Assembly (NCBI GenBank): GCA_002748265.1
Contig: PDRY01000018.1
Coordinates: forward strand, 1 to 64,000
From: Rhodobacterales bacterium
GTDB lineage: Bacteria > Pseudomonadota > Alphaproteobacteria > Rhodobacterales > Rhodobacteraceae
Length of the DNA: 64,000 nucleotides
Direction: 5' to 3'
Of the stretch, positions 47,193 through 56,762 are shown one piece after another (position 1 is the stretch's first letter; each line of letters begins with the position of its first letter). The notes under the pieces are model-generated. The model was not told where the DNA came from. It made no database searches and worked only from the letters and a program-made list of their open reading frames with translations. Both the position numbers and the translations under genes were made by a program.

Positions 47193-48328
47193 CAGGACAC
47201 CAGCTGGCGCGCCACGATCAGGCGCATGATTTCGTTCGTGCCCTCCAGGATCTGGTGCACGCGCAGATCGCGGACGATCTTTTCGATTCCGTAATCGGCC
47301 AGATAGCCATAGCCGCCATGGAGCTGCAGGCACTGATCGGCCACTTTGGATCCGGCTTCGGTCACGAATTTCTTGGCCATGGCGCAGAACTTGGTCGCGT
47401 CCGGCGCGCCCTGATCCAGCTTCCAAGCGGCCTGCCGCAGGAAGGTCCGCGCGGCCTGAAGCTCGATCTCCATGTCAGCGAGCCGGAATTGCAGCGCCTG
47501 GAACTGGTCGATGCTTTTGCCGAAGGCCTTGCGCTCGGACATATACTGCAGGGTCATTTCCAGAGCCGATTGCGCGGCGCCAAGGCTACAGGCCGAAATG
47601 TTCAGCCGCCCGCCATCGAGCCCGGCCATGGCGTAGGAGAAGCCCTTGCCTTCCTCGCCCAGCAGGTTTTCGGCGGGCACCGGCACGGCGTCCATCTGCA
47701 CCTGGCGCGTGGGCTGGCTTTGCCATCCCATCTTTTTTTCGAGCCCGCCATAGGAGAGCCCGTCCCAGCCGTCGTCCATCACGAAGGCCGAAATGCCCTT
47801 GGGGCCGTCGCCGCCGCTGCGGGCCATGACGACATAGGTGTCCGAATACCCCCCGCCCGAGATGAACGCCTTTGTCCCGGTCAGCGCCCAGCCATTGCCG
47901 CTGGCCTCTGCCTTGGTCTTCAGCGCCGCTGCGTCCGATCCGCTGGCCGGTTCGGTCAGGCAGTAGGACAGCACCCGATCCATGGTCAGGGCGTCGGGCA
48001 GGTAGCGCCCTTTGAGATCGTCCGAGCCATAGGCGTCGATCATCTTGGCGCACATGTTGTGGATCGACAGGAACGCCGCCACGGAGGCGCAGGAGCGGCT
48101 GAGCGCTTCAAAGATCAGCGTGGCGTCCAAGCGGGTCAGCCCGGCGCCGCCCGACTCTTCGCTCACATAGATGCCGCCAAAGCCCAGCTCTCCGACCTCG
48201 CGCCACAGCTCTTTCGGGATCGTGCCCTCGGCCTCCCAAGTGGTCGCATTCGGCGCGATCCGGTCCTCCCCGAAGGAGCGCGCCATGTCGAAGATCGCCT
48301 CCTGCTCCTCGCTCAGTGCGAAATCCAT
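47192..48328 (-). CDS. Acyl-CoA dehydrogenase (isobutyryl-CoA type)
   Basis: The 378-residue flavoenzyme starts at MDFALSEEQ with an AGGAGAGG site upstream. YCLTEPASGSDAAALKT is the first ACAD signature, and AVPVPAENLLGEEGKG and QILEGTNEIMRLIVAR the later ones. The glutamate in QILEGTNE is the probable catalytic base. Its neighbours (hydrolase, mmsB, mmsA) point to isobutyryl-CoA oxidation in valine degradation. The stop shares a base with the next ATG (TGATG). A perfect 22-nt palindrome lies 17 nt upstream. Confidence 0.93.
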   Translation of the reverse strand: MDFALSEEQEAIFDMARSFGEDRIAPNATTWEAEGTIPKELWREVGELGFGGIYVSEESGGAGLTRLDATLIFEALSRSCASVAAFLSIHNMCAKMIDAYGSDDLKGRYLPDALTMDRVLSYCLTEPASGSDAAALKTKAEASGNGWALTGTKAFISGGGYSDTYVVMARSGGDGPKGISAFVMDDGWDGLSYGGLEKKMGWQSQPTRQVQMDAVPVPAENLLGEEGKGFSYAMAGLDGGRLNISACSLGAAQSALEMTLQYMSERKAFGKSIDQFQALQFRLADMEIELQAARTFLRQAAWKLDQGAPDATKFCAMAKKFVTEAGSKVADQCLQLHGGYGYLADYGIEKIVRDLRVHQILEGTNEIMRLIVARQLVS

Positions 48329-48344
48329 GTGCCTCTCCTCCAAT

Positions 48345-48366
48345 GAATTGAACCCTCGTTCAATTC
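48345..48366. promoter_or_regulatory. 22-nt palindrome before the valine-degradation operon
   Basis: GAATTGAAC (48345-48353) and GTTCAATTC (48358-48366) form a perfect inverted repeat around CCTC. It lies 17 nt upstream of the acyl-CoA dehydrogenase start. Palindromes of this TTGAAC/GTTCAA class are bound by TetR-type regulators of branched-chain amino acid or fatty acid breakdown; the specific protein is not in this window. Confidence 0.6.
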
Positions 48367-48406
48367 TTCGCGCGAGTGCCGCGCCATTGCAAGTCCCTGC
48401 GAGCGC

Positions 48407-49534
48407 TCACAGGTCGGCGGAGAACTCCTCGATCAAATGCGCCACAACCGCACGGGTCTGGGTTTCGCGGTCGGCGCCGCTGTCGCATGCGGCGCGCGCC
48501 ACGGCCCTTTGCCGGTCCGACGATGTGCCGCCTGCGATGATCTCATGCACGTTTTCCAGCTCTGGCAGGCAGCCCAGCACCTCGGCGTCCTCGGCAACGA
48601 GCCCGATCAGCTCCTCCATCAGCTCGGTCATTGGCACGATCTCCCCGCGCCCGAAGTCGATCAGGCCCTCGCTGACCCCGTAGCGCTGTGCGCGCCAGCG
48701 GTTCTCGTTGATCAGGAACGGATCATAGCGCCGCCACCTTTGGTTCTTGCTGCGCAGCCGCCACAGCATCCGAGCGATGCAGCGGGTGATCGCGGCGAGG
48801 GTCAGGGCGTGTTCCAGCCGGGGCTGCACATCACAGATCCGGCTTTCCAGCGTGGGATAATTGGCCGACGGGCGCAGATCCCACCATATCTTGCTGGCAT
48901 CTTCGATCACCCCCAGATCCACCAAGGCTGCCACCGAGCGCTCGTATTCCTCCCAGGAGTTGAACATCGGCGGCAGGCCGGTGCGGGGCAGGTTGTCGAA
49001 CACGCTGATGCGGTAGCTGGCCAGCCCCGTGTCCTCGCCCATCCAGTAGGGCGAGGAACAGGACAGGGCCAGAAGATGGGGCAGGAAATAGGACATCTGC
49101 CCCAGAAGATCGGCCCGCAGCGCATTGTCGCCCAGCCCCACATGGACATGCATCCCGCAGATCAGCATGCGCCGCACCACGCCGCCAAGCGCATGGCGCA
49201 GTTCATTGTAGCGCGACTTGTCCGTGTGCCGCTGTTCTTTCCAGTTGGCAAACGGATGGCACGAGGCCGCGATGGGCGTCACCCCGTGCCGCTCCGCCAC
49301 GCGCTTGATGCCGGACCGCAGCCGTTTCAGATCGTCCCGCGCCTCACCGATGGTCTGGCACGGCCGGGTTCCGATCTCGATCTGGCACTTGAGATATTCG
49401 GGGCTGACATGGCCGCCCAGCTCTGCATTGCACTCCGCAATCAGGGCCTCGGAGCCGTCCGCCAGCTTCAGCGTTTCCAGATCGACCAGAAGGTATTCTT
49501 CTTCGATCCCAATGCTGAATTCCGGCTCCGCCAT
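48407..49534 (-). CDS. Carboxylate-amine ligase, YbdK (GCS2) type
   Basis: The 375-residue protein starts at [21 protein letters not shown] after a CAGGAGGT site. [11 protein letters not shown] is the GCS2 family signature; [23 protein letters not shown] and [16 protein letters not shown] carry the metal and substrate residues. YbdK-like enzymes join glutamate to a cysteine or another amine, with weak glutamate-cysteine ligase activity in Escherichia coli; the natural amine is unknown. It is embedded between the valine genes and mmsA on the same strand, an unusual companion for that pathway. Confidence 0.9.
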   Translation of the reverse strand: MAEPEFSIGIEEEYLLVDLETLKLADGSEALIAECNAELGGHVSPEYLKCQIEIGTRPCQTIGEARDDLKRLRSGIKRVAERHGVTPIAASCHPFANWKEQRHTDKSRYNELRHALGGVVRRMLICGMHVHVGLGDNALRADLLGQMSYFLPHLLALSCSSPYWMGEDTGLASYRISVFDNLPRTGLPPMFNSWEEYERSVAALVDLGVIEDASKIWWDLRPSANYPTLESRICDVQPRLEHALTLAAITRCIARMLWRLRSKNQRWRRYDPFLINENRWRAQRYGVSEGLIDFGRGEIVPMTELMEELIGLVAEDAEVLGCLPELENVHEIIAGGTSSDRQRAVARAACDSGADRETQTRAVVAHLIEEFSADL

Positions 49535-49610
49535 GGCCACCTCCTGAATTTTTGCAAGAATTGCAAAAGACAAAGGGCGCGGCAAGAAACAATCTTGCCG
49601 CGCCCTCCGT

Positions 49611-49656
49611 TCTTTTGGCCCCAAATACCCTGGGGGTGTGGGGGCAAAGCCCCACG
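49611..49656. repeat. Interspersed intergenic hairpin repeat, copy D (diverged)
   Basis: TTCTTTTGGCCCCAAATACC followed by a GTGGGG-GCAAA-GCCCCAC type hairpin. It matches the others in order but is more diverged. It lies between the mmsA stop and the ybdK start. Confidence 0.55.
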
Positions 49657-49685
49657 CAGGTCGCGCCGCTGGCGCGAAACCCCTC

Positions 49686-51185
49686 TTAGTCCATGGCCTT
49701 GAAGTTGAACTCGCCGCCTTCCTTGATGCCCGAGGGCCAGCGGGCGGTGACGGTCTTCGTCTTGGTGTAGAACTTGAACGCGTCGGGGCCATGCTGGTTG
49801 AGATCGCCAAAGGCGGATTTCTTCCAGCCGCCAAAGGTGTGGTAGGCTAGCGGCACCGGGATCGGCACGTTGATGCCCACCATACCGACCTGAACGCGGG
49901 CCGCGAAGTCGCGGGCGGCGTCGCCATCGCGGGTGAAGATCGCGGTGCCGTTGCCGTATTCGTGGTCGGTGGCCAGGGCCAGGCCTTCCTCATAGCTTTG
50001 GGCGCGCAGCACCGACAGGACCGGGCCAAAGATTTCCTCTTTGTAGATGGTCATGTCCGGGGTCACCTTGTCGAACAGGTGCGGGCCGACGAAGAAGCCT
50101 TCTTCATAGCCCTGAAGCCTGAAGTCGCGGCCGTCGACGACCAGCTCGGCGCCTTCCTCGATGCCTTTTTCGACATAGCCGAGGATTTTCTCCTGGGCGG
50201 CCTTCGTCACGACCGGGCCGTAATCCACATCGTCGCCGGCGGTATAGGGGCCGACTTTCAGCTTCTCGATCCGGGGGATCAGCTTTTCGATCAGGCGGTC
50301 GGCGGTCTCATCGCCCACCGGCACCGCGACCGAGATCGCCATGCAGCGTTCGCCCGCCGCGCCGTAGCCCGCGCCGATCAGCGCATCGGCTGCCTTGTCC
50401 ATATCGGCATCGGGCATGATCAGCATGTGGTTCTTGGCGCCGCCGAAGCACTGCACCCGCTTGCCGTTGGCGCAGCCGCGGGAGTAGATGTATTCCGCGA
50501 TCGGAGTGGAGCCGACAAAGCCCACGGACATGATCTTGTCATTGTCGAGGATCGCATCCACCGACAGTTTGTCGCCATTGACGACCTGCAAGATGCCCTT
50601 GGGCAGGCCCGCTTCTTCCATCAGCGCGGCCAGCATCATCGGCACCGACGGATCGCGCTCGGACGGCTTGAGGATGAACGCGTTGCCGCAGGCGATGGCC
50701 GGAGCAAACATCCACATCGGGATCATCGCCGGGAAGTTGAACGGGGTGATCCCCGCCGTCACGCCCAGGGCCTGACGCATGGAGTAGATGTCGATGCCGG
50801 GACCGGCGCCATCGGTGAATTCGCCTTTCAGCATCTGAGGCGCGCCGATGCAGTATTCCACGACCTCAAGCCCGCGCTGCACATCGCCTTTGGCGTCGGG
50901 GAAGGTCTTGCCGTGCTCGCGGGACAGGGCTTCCGCCAGCTTGTCCATGTCGCGGTTCAGCAGGTCGACGAATTTCATCAGAACCCGCGCGCGCCGCTGC
51001 GGGTTGGTGGCGGCCCAAGCGGGCTGAGTCTTGGCGGCGATTTCAACCGCGGCGTCCAGCTCTTCCTTGGTGGCCAGGGCGACCTGTGCCTGCACTTCGC
51101 CGGTGGCGGGGTTAAACACATCCGCGGTCAGGCCCGAGCCGCCGGGCACATGCGCGCCGTCGATGTAATGTCCGATCTGTTCCAT
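49686..51185 (-). CDS. mmsA: CoA-acylating methylmalonate-semialdehyde dehydrogenase
   Basis: The 499-residue enzyme converts methylmalonate semialdehyde to propionyl-CoA and CO2 in valine and pyrimidine breakdown. It starts at [47 protein letters not shown] and [14 protein letters not shown] are the aldehyde-dehydrogenase NAD-binding motifs; the catalytic cysteine is in [15 protein letters not shown]. It is divergent from a LysR gene with 114 nt between the starts, which is probably its regulator. Confidence 0.96.
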   Translation of the reverse strand: MEQIGHYIDGAHVPGGSGLTADVFNPATGEVQAQVALATKEELDAAVEIAAKTQPAWAATNPQRRARVLMKFVDLLNRDMDKLAEALSREHGKTFPDAKGDVQRGLEVVEYCIGAPQMLKGEFTDGAGPGIDIYSMRQALGVTAGITPFNFPAMIPMWMFAPAIACGNAFILKPSERDPSVPMMLAALMEEAGLPKGILQVVNGDKLSVDAILDNDKIMSVGFVGSTPIAEYIYSRGCANGKRVQCFGGAKNHMLIMPDADMDKAADALIGAGYGAAGERCMAISVAVPVGDETADRLIEKLIPRIEKLKVGPYTAGDDVDYGPVVTKAAQEKILGYVEKGIEEGAELVVDGRDFRLQGYEEGFFVGPHLFDKVTPDMTIYKEEIFGPVLSVLRAQSYEEGLALATDHEYGNGTAIFTRDGDAARDFAARVQVGMVGINVPIPVPLAYHTFGGWKKSAFGDLNQHGPDAFKFYTKTKTVTARWPSGIKEGGEFNFKAMD

Positions 51186-51262
51186 GATCTCTCTCCCAAT
51201 CAATCCTGATCCGTGGGTAGCCTTGCGCAAATGCCGGTGGAAGGCGGGATACTCCAAACGGG

Positions 51263-51280
51263 CCTTGCAAAAATGCAAGG
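51263..51280. promoter_or_regulatory. LysR-type binding site between mmsA and the LysR gene
   Basis: CCTTGCA-AAAA-TGCAAGG is a perfect inverted repeat that fits the T-N11-A pattern of LysR recognition sites. It lies in the 114-nt divergent region, 19 nt before the LysR start. Confidence 0.6.
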
Positions 51281-51299
51281 CGGAGCGCAGGCTGGCGCC

Positions 51300-52184
51300 A
51301 TGGACAATTGGGATGACATTCGGCTGTTCCTGGCCGTGGCCCGCGCGGGCAGCCTGTCGGCGGCGGCACCGGTGGCCAAGATGGACGCGGCCACGCTGTC
51401 GCGCCGCATGGCGCGGCTGGAGCGGCGGCTGGAGCGAGCGCTGTTCCTGCGCTCACCGCAGGGCGCGGTGCTCACGGCGGAGGGCGAGGCGCTGCTGGAC
51501 CATGCCCGCCGCGCCGAAGAGGCGCTGCGCCCCGGGCTGGATCCGGCGCCGAAGGCGGGCGGGCTGTCAGGACAGATCCGCATCGGGGCCCCCGATGGCT
51601 GCGCGAATTTCCTGCTGCCGCAGGTCTGTGACCGCATTCAGGCGGATAACCCGGCGCTTGATCTGCAGATCCTCGCGCTGCCCCGCGTCGTGAACCTGTC
51701 GCGCCGCGAGGCCGATATGGCGGTCACCGTCAGCCCGCCGGAGACCGGCCGCCTCACTGTCCAGAAGATCACCGATTATCACCTGCACCTGGCCACCTCT
51801 GCCGAAAACGCGCCCCGCGTGACCAGTCTGGAGCAGCTCAACGACTGGCCGCTGGTCGGCTATATCCCGGACATGATCTTTGACCGGGAGCTCGACTACC
51901 TTGGCAATCTGGGGGCCGATAGCGTGCAGCTTGCGTCGAACTCCGTCTCCGTCCAGCTTCAGATGCTGCGCCAGGGGCGGGGGGTTGGCATCGTGCACGA
52001 CTTTGCGCTGCCCTTTGCGCCCGAACTGCGCCGCGTGCTCACGCGGGAGGTGTCCCTGACGCGGGCATTCTACCTCGTGCGCCACGCCTCGGACCGCCAA
52101 TCGCACCGCTTCGGTCAGATTGCGCGGGCCCTCGCGGCGGGGCTGAAAGCCGAAGTCGCCCGGCTGGAACAGCAAGCCGCTTGA
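51300..52184 (+). CDS. LysR-family regulator beside mmsA
   Basis: The 294-residue protein starts at MDNWDDIRLFLAVARAG and has the LysR winged helix (AGSLSAAAPVAKMDAATLSRRMARLE, about residues 16-42), then a linker helix and the two-lobed effector domain. GYIPDMIFDRELDYL and LRQGRGVGIVHDFALPFAPE lie in the effector part. It is transcribed divergently from mmsA with a T-N11-A palindrome between them, so it probably controls mmsA and itself. The effector is unknown. Confidence 0.9.
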   Translation: MDNWDDIRLFLAVARAGSLSAAAPVAKMDAATLSRRMARLERRLERALFLRSPQGAVLTAEGEALLDHARRAEEALRPGLDPAPKAGGLSGQIRIGAPDGCANFLLPQVCDRIQADNPALDLQILALPRVVNLSRREADMAVTVSPPETGRLTVQKITDYHLHLATSAENAPRVTSLEQLNDWPLVGYIPDMIFDRELDYLGNLGADSVQLASNSVSVQLQMLRQGRGVGIVHDFALPFAPELRRVLTREVSLTRAFYLVRHASDRQSHRFGQIARALAAGLKAEVARLEQQAA

Positions 52185-52241
52185 CAGATCAGGCCCTTGC
52201 CCTGACGCTGGGGAAACATTCTTGCGAGAGGAGGGCGCACT

Positions 52242-52679
52242 ATGCTGGTACAGCAAATCCTGCAATCCAAAGAGGGGATCACCGGGGTTTTGACCCTGAA
52301 GCCAGGGGACTTGGTCTCCGAGGCGGCCCGGATCATGTCGGAGAAGCGTATCGGCACGATTGTGGTGTCGGAAAGCGGTGAGACCGCCGATGGTATCCTG
52401 TCGGAGCGTGACATCGTGCGCGAGCTGGGCAAGGCCGGGCCCGGCTGCATGTCGAACTGCGTGCGTGACCTGATGACTGCCAATCCGACGACGACCACGC
52501 CGGAGGCCAGCGGGGAGGAGGTCCTGACCATCATGACCGAAGGGCGGTTCCGCCACTTGCCCGTGGTCGAGGGCGGCAAGATGCTCGGTCTGATCTCGAT
52601 CGGGGACGTGGTGAAGGCCCGTCTGGCGGAGCTGGCGATGGAGCGCGACGCCCTGGAAGGGATGATCCGCGGCAACTGA
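52242..52679 (+). CDS. CBS-domain pair protein
   Basis: The 145-residue protein consists of two CBS motifs: residues about 10-62 (VSEAARIMSEKRIGTIVVSE, GILSERDIVRELG) and about 72-128 (TTTTPEASGEEVLTIMTEGRFRHLPVVE, GLISIGDVVKARL). It lacks any catalytic domain. CBS pairs bind adenosine nucleotides such as ATP, AMP or NAD and act as regulators. An AGGAGGG site precedes the ATG. The partner is not visible; coaD follows 67 nt later. Confidence 0.93.
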   Translation: MLVQQILQSKEGITGVLTLKPGDLVSEAARIMSEKRIGTIVVSESGETADGILSERDIVRELGKAGPGCMSNCVRDLMTANPTTTTPEASGEEVLTIMTEGRFRHLPVVEGGKMLGLISIGDVVKARLAELAMERDALEGMIRGN

Positions 52680-52746
52680 ACCTTTCGCGCTTGCATTCTC
52701 TGGCGACATATTGTTGCTTGCCGCAAAGCAGCGAAGGAGCCGTCTG

Positions 52747-53244
52747 ATGCGGATCGGTCTATACCCCGGAACCTTTGACCCAATTACCCTGGGGCATATG
52801 GATATCATTCGCCGGGGCGCCCGTCTGGTCGACCGTTTGGTGCTGGGCGTGGCGATCAATCGCGACAAGGGCCCGCTGTTCTCGCTCGAAGAGCGGGTCG
52901 CGATGGTCGAGCAGGAATGCAAGCAGGTCTCCGAAGAGACCGGGGTCGAAATCGTAGCCCATCCGTTCGACAATTTGCTGATCAACTGCGCGCGCGATGT
53001 CGGCGCGTCGATCATCATCCGCGGGCTGCGCGCCGTTGCGGATTTCGAGTATGAATATCAGATGGTTGGGATGAACCGGTTTCTCAATGATGACATCGAA
53101 ACCGTGTTCCTGATGGCCGATACACAGTATCAGCCCATTGCGTCCAAGCTGGTCAAAGAGATCGCGCGCCTGGACGGGGATGTGTCGAATTTCGTCACGC
53201 CCCCGGTCGAAGCCGCCCTGAAAGAGCGGCTCGGCAAAGTTTAG
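52747..53244 (+). CDS. coaD: Phosphopantetheine adenylyltransferase
   Basis: The 165-residue enzyme makes dephospho-CoA from 4'-phosphopantetheine and ATP. MRIGLYPGTFDPITLGHMDII carries the nucleotidyltransferase GTFDP and T/HxGH motifs. RGLRAVADFEYEYQMVGMNR and IASKLVKEIARLDGDVSNFV are further signatures. Its stop overlaps the convergent 38-residue gene by 4 nt. Confidence 0.96.
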   Translation: MRIGLYPGTFDPITLGHMDIIRRGARLVDRLVLGVAINRDKGPLFSLEERVAMVEQECKQVSEETGVEIVAHPFDNLLINCARDVGASIIIRGLRAVADFEYEYQMVGMNRFLNDDIETVFLMADTQYQPIASKLVKEIARLDGDVSNFVTPPVEAALKERLGKV

Positions 53245-53357
53245 GAATACAGGTTGGCGGAGGCCAGACGGTAGGCTTTCACGCGCAGCGTATCATCGGC
53301 GTAGCAACGGTTGCGGTCGGCGCGGGCTTTGAAAGCAGTGCGAATACGGGCGAACAT
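53241..53357 (-). CDS. Very small basic protein (38 residues)
   Basis: A 38-residue frame with an AAGGAG site 8 nt before its ATG encodes MFARIRTAFKARADRNRCY and then a short C-terminal half. It is basic, single-cysteine and helical, without a signal or membrane segment. It lines up in pattern with the 50-residue protein at 53579, both starting M[FL]xx[IL]R followed by xxF and Arg/Lys, and both ending in a short hydrophobic patch. The ribosome site and codon use look genuine. I do not know its function. Confidence 0.6.
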   Translation of the reverse strand: MFARIRTAFKARADRNRCYADDTLRVKAYRLASANLYS

Positions 53358-53533
53358 GGCTGTTCTCCTTGGAATGCGATTTTGATGTGTTGGGGAAGCT
53401 GCGCTGCAGCATCTTCGCAGCCTAACTAGACGCTTTTGGCCCGCAGGCAACACGCTGCTTTGACAGTCCCGCCATGCAAATCCCGCATGACTGCGACGTC
53501 GCATTCCCCGTAAAGGGCGCCCCAAACGCAAAA

Positions 53534-53556
53534 CGCCGCCCCATGCTGGAGCGGCG
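53534..53556 (-). terminator. Terminator after the 50-residue gene
   Basis: On the minus strand CGCCGCTCC-AGCAT-GGGGCGGCG forms a 9-bp stem (one T-G pair) followed by TTTTGCGTTT. It is 22 nt after the 53579 gene stop. Confidence 0.8.
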
Positions 53557-53578
53557 CTTACGTCGGTCAGGGATGGGC

Positions 53579-53731
53579 TCAGCCGTAGACAGCCTGGGCC
53601 GCAATGCGCGCCGCATCGGCGCGGTTGATGTCGAGATCAAGCGCGACATCGAGCGGCATGCGCTCGATCTCGGATTTGGTGCGCAGATACGCGCGGCGCT
53701 TGGCAAAGACAGAGCGAAGATTGGTGAGCAT
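53579..53731 (-). CDS. Very small protein (50 residues)
   Basis: The frame starts with an AAAGGAAAG ribosome site 6 nt before its ATG. The product begins MLTNLRSVFAKRRAYLRTK, has an acidic middle (LDVALDLDINRADAARIA) and ends AAQAVYG. The pattern EIERMPLDVALDLDI reminds me of small Rhodobacterales proteins, but I cannot name the family with confidence. A terminator closes the gene at 53534, so it is a single-gene unit. It is similar in build to the 38-residue protein downstream. Confidence 0.65.
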   Translation of the reverse strand: MLTNLRSVFAKRRAYLRTKSEIERMPLDVALDLDINRADAARIAAQAVYG

Positions 53732-53875
53732 TGAACTTTCCTTTCATGCGTCAGCAGGGCGAGCGGTCCCGCACCCGCGGTTGGTGTTGTCGCTAACATC
53801 GGCATTCCGATAGCGATAACAACTGTGGAATGCTGCATTGCAGCTATGCGATTTGTGAAAGGCTCGGCCCATAAG

Positions 53876-53910
53876 AAAAGGCGCGGCAGGATGTCCCTGC
53901 CGCGCCTTTT
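53876..53910. terminator. Strong bidirectional terminator after tkt
   Basis: AAAAGGCGCGGCAGG (53876-53890) and CCTGCCGCGCCTTTT (53896-53910) form a perfect 15-bp stem with an ATGTC loop and T-rich sequence on both sides. It lies 18 nt after the tkt stop. Confidence 0.93.
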
Positions 53911-53928
53911 CTTTTAGGTATCAAATGC

Positions 53929-55944
53929 TCAGAGCAGGGATTTAACCTGTGCGACCACATCTTCGGCGGTGATGCCGAATTCCTTGAACAGGCGATCCGC
54001 CGGGGCAGAGGCGCCAAAGCTGTCCATGCCGACGAACGCGGCCTTGGTGTCGCGCCCGCGTTCTCCGGTCAGCATCCAGTCCCAGCTCTGGCGCACGCCG
54101 GCTTCGATGGCGACGCGCACAGCGCCTGCGGGCAGAACCCGGCGGCGGGTCTTCTCGTCCTGGGCGCGGAACAGCTCCATGCAGGGGACGGACACCACGC
54201 GGGTGCCGATGCCTTCGGCCTGAAGAAGATCGCGCGCGGCCAGGGCCACGGAGACCTCGGAGCCGGTGGCCATCAGGATCGCCTGACGCTTGCCTTCGGC
54301 TTCGGCCAGAACATAGGCCCCCTGGGCGGTGAGGTTCTTGGGCTTGTATTCGGTCCGCACGGCGGGGAGCCCCTGACGGGTCAGGCACAGCACCGACGGA
54401 GCGTCGGTGGTGGTCAGGGCCAGTTCCCAGGCCTCGGCGGTTTCGGTCGTGTCGGCGGGGCGGAACACCAGCGTGTTGGGCGTGGCGCGCATCATCGACA
54501 GGTGTTCGACCGGCTGGTGGGTCGGGCCGTCTTCGCCCACGCCGATGCTGTCATGGGTCATGACATAGACCGGCGCGATCCCCATCAGGGCCGACAGGCG
54601 CATCGACGGGCGCAGGTAATCAGTGAAGACCATGAACGTGCCCGCATAGGGGCGCACGCCGCCATGGAGCGCCATGCCGTTCATCGCAGCCGCCATGCCG
54701 TGTTCGCGGATGCCGTAATAGACGTAGCGGCCCTTGCGGTTCTCGGCGTTGAACGGCTCCATATCGCCGGTCAGCGTGTTGTTGGAGCCGGTCAGGTCGG
54801 CCGAGCCGCCGATGGTTTCCTGCATGATCGGATTGATCACTTCCAGAACCATCTCCGATGATTTGCGGGTCGCGACCTTGGGCTGGCTTTCGGCCATCTG
54901 CTTCTTGAGCGCACGGATGGTTCCGGCCAGCTTCTTGGGCGCCTCGCCCGCAAAGATGCGCTCAAACTCGGTGCGCTTGCCCTTGCCCAGTTTGCCCAGA
55001 CGCTCTTCCCATTCGGCGCGGGCTTCCGCGCCGCGGGTGCCCATGGCTTCCCACTGGGCTTTGACGTCGGCGGGGACTTCGAAGGGCCCATAGTTCCAGC
55101 CATAGGCATCTTTCGCAGCCTTGAGCTGTTCGGAATCGGTCAGCGCGCCATGGCCTTTGGAGGTGTCCTGCGCGGCATGGCCCAGAGCGATATGGGTCTT
55201 GCATGCGATCATCGAGGGTTTGCCGGATTTCTTGGCGGCGCTCAGGGCGTCATCGATCTCAACCGGGTCGTGGCCGTCGATTTCCTGGACATGCCAGCCC
55301 GAGGCGCGGAAGCGGGCGACCTGGTCGGTGCTGTCCGACAGCGAAACCTTGCCGTCGATGGTGATGTCATTGTTGTCCCACAGCACGATCAGCTTCGACA
55401 GCTTCAGGTGCCCGGCCAGAGCGATGGCTTCCTGGCTGATGCCTTCCATCAGGCAGCCGTCGCCAGCGATGACATAGGTGTGGTGATCCATCAGCTTCTT
55501 GCCGAACCGGCCGCGCAGGGCCTCTTCGGCAATGGCAAACCCGACGGAGTTGGCAATGCCCTGACCCAGCGGGCCGGTGGTGGTCTCTACGCCTTCGACA
55601 TGGCCGAATTCGGGGTGCCCGGCGGTGATCGCGCCCCACTGGCGGAAATCCTTGATCTGGTCGATCGTCATCTGCTCATAGCCGGTGAGGTAGAGCAGCG
55701 AGTAGATCAGCATGGAGCCATGCCCAGCCGACAGGATGAACCGGTCGCGGTCGGGCCAGTGCGGCGCCTTGGGGTCAAAGCGCAGGTGCTTATCGAACAG
55801 AACGGTGGCGACATCGGCCATCCCCATCGGCATCCCGGAATGGCCGGAATTGGCGGCGGCCACGGCATCCAGGGTCAGGGCGCGGATGGCGCTCGCGCGC
55901 ATCCAGTGATCGGGGTTGGCATTGCGGCGAGCGGTGAGGTCCAT
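53929..55944 (-). CDS. tkt: Transketolase
   Basis: The 671-residue thiamine-diphosphate enzyme moves two-carbon units between sugar phosphates. [53 protein letters not shown] and [13 protein letters not shown] lie in the first ThDP domain. [23 protein letters not shown] and [18 protein letters not shown] lie in the second. I use the second in-frame ATG ([11 protein letters not shown], 9 nt after AAGGA) rather than MPPMDL, which directly abuts the ribosome site. It is divergent from the coiled-coil-zapA operon. Confidence 0.96.
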   Translation of the reverse strand: MDLTARRNANPDHWMRASAIRALTLDAVAAANSGHSGMPMGMADVATVLFDKHLRFDPKAPHWPDRDRFILSAGHGSMLIYSLLYLTGYEQMTIDQIKDFRQWGAITAGHPEFGHVEGVETTTGPLGQGIANSVGFAIAEEALRGRFGKKLMDHHTYVIAGDGCLMEGISQEAIALAGHLKLSKLIVLWDNNDITIDGKVSLSDSTDQVARFRASGWHVQEIDGHDPVEIDDALSAAKKSGKPSMIACKTHIALGHAAQDTSKGHGALTDSEQLKAAKDAYGWNYGPFEVPADVKAQWEAMGTRGAEARAEWEERLGKLGKGKRTEFERIFAGEAPKKLAGTIRALKKQMAESQPKVATRKSSEMVLEVINPIMQETIGGSADLTGSNNTLTGDMEPFNAENRKGRYVYYGIREHGMAAAMNGMALHGGVRPYAGTFMVFTDYLRPSMRLSALMGIAPVYVMTHDSIGVGEDGPTHQPVEHLSMMRATPNTLVFRPADTTETAEAWELALTTTDAPSVLCLTRQGLPAVRTEYKPKNLTAQGAYVLAEAEGKRQAILMATGSEVSVALAARDLLQAEGIGTRVVSVPCMELFRAQDEKTRRRVLPAGAVRVAIEAGVRQSWDWMLTGERGRDTKAAFVGMDSFGASAPADRLFKEFGITAEDVVAQVKSLL

Positions 55945-56159
55945 TGGGGGCATTCCTTGGGCGATCTCGTTTGGCGGAGGTCATAGCAGGGACCGGCCCG
56001 GATGCAAGCATGGCGGCGGTTTGCGGGGGGAAGGCCGCTGGCGTAGGCTGGCGGGGCAGGGCGCGCGATTCGCGTGTTTTGCCAAACTGTCCGGCCACGC
56101 AAGACAGGCTGACGGAGCACGGGCAGGCGAACAGGAACGAGCAGAAGGACCAGACGCGC

Positions 56160-56762
56160 ATGAGCCAGTTGGACGATCTCAATGACCGGTTGAGCGCGGC
56201 GCTCGCTCGGCTGCGGGCGGGGCTCGATGCTCTGCCGGACGCGGCGGCGATGCCTCCCGCACAGGACGATGAAGAAAGCGCGGCCCAGGCGGAAGCCCTG
56301 CGCGAGGCCCAAGAGGCCCGCAGCCGCGCGGAAGAGGCGCTTGCCGAGGTCGAAGCCCAGAAGGCCGGCCTTGAGGAGACCCACGCCAAGGCGTTGGAGG
56401 CCGCCAAGGCCGAGCTGGAGGCGGAGCGCGAGGGCGCGCTCAAGCTCGGCGAGCGGGTCGAGGCGCTTCAGGCGCGGATCACGTCCCGCGACGAGGATCG
56501 CGACGCTGCTGAAGGGGCCCGCCGCGACAGCCTGAGCGAGATGGACGCGCAGATGCAGGCGCTTCAGGCGTCCAATGCCGATCTGCGTGAGACCATCGCC
56601 CGGCTCGCCGCGAGCGCGGAAGCAGGGCTGGGGGATCCCGAACAGATCAACCGTGCGCTCAAGGCCGAACTGGAAGCGCTGCGCGCCGTCCGGTCCGCGG
56701 AAGCCGCGGAGCTGAGCGCCCTGCTGGCGGAGCTGAAACCGATCATTGAGGAGGCGAGCTGA
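56160..56762 (+). CDS. Coiled-coil protein upstream of zapA
   Basis: The 200-residue protein starts at MSQLDDLNDRLSAALARLR and is almost wholly predicted coiled coil. It is rich in Ala, Glu, Arg and Leu with heptad-like spacing (about residues 45-190). It has no signal peptide or membrane segment. Its stop overlaps the zapA start (TGATG), so it is coupled to that cell-division gene. A role in Z-ring organisation is a reasonable guess from position only. Confidence 0.75.
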   Translation: MSQLDDLNDRLSAALARLRAGLDALPDAAAMPPAQDDEESAAQAEALREAQEARSRAEEALAEVEAQKAGLEETHAKALEAAKAELEAEREGALKLGERVEALQARITSRDEDRDAAEGARRDSLSEMDAQMQALQASNADLRETIARLAASAEAGLGDPEQINRALKAELEALRAVRSAEAAELSALLAELKPIIEEAS

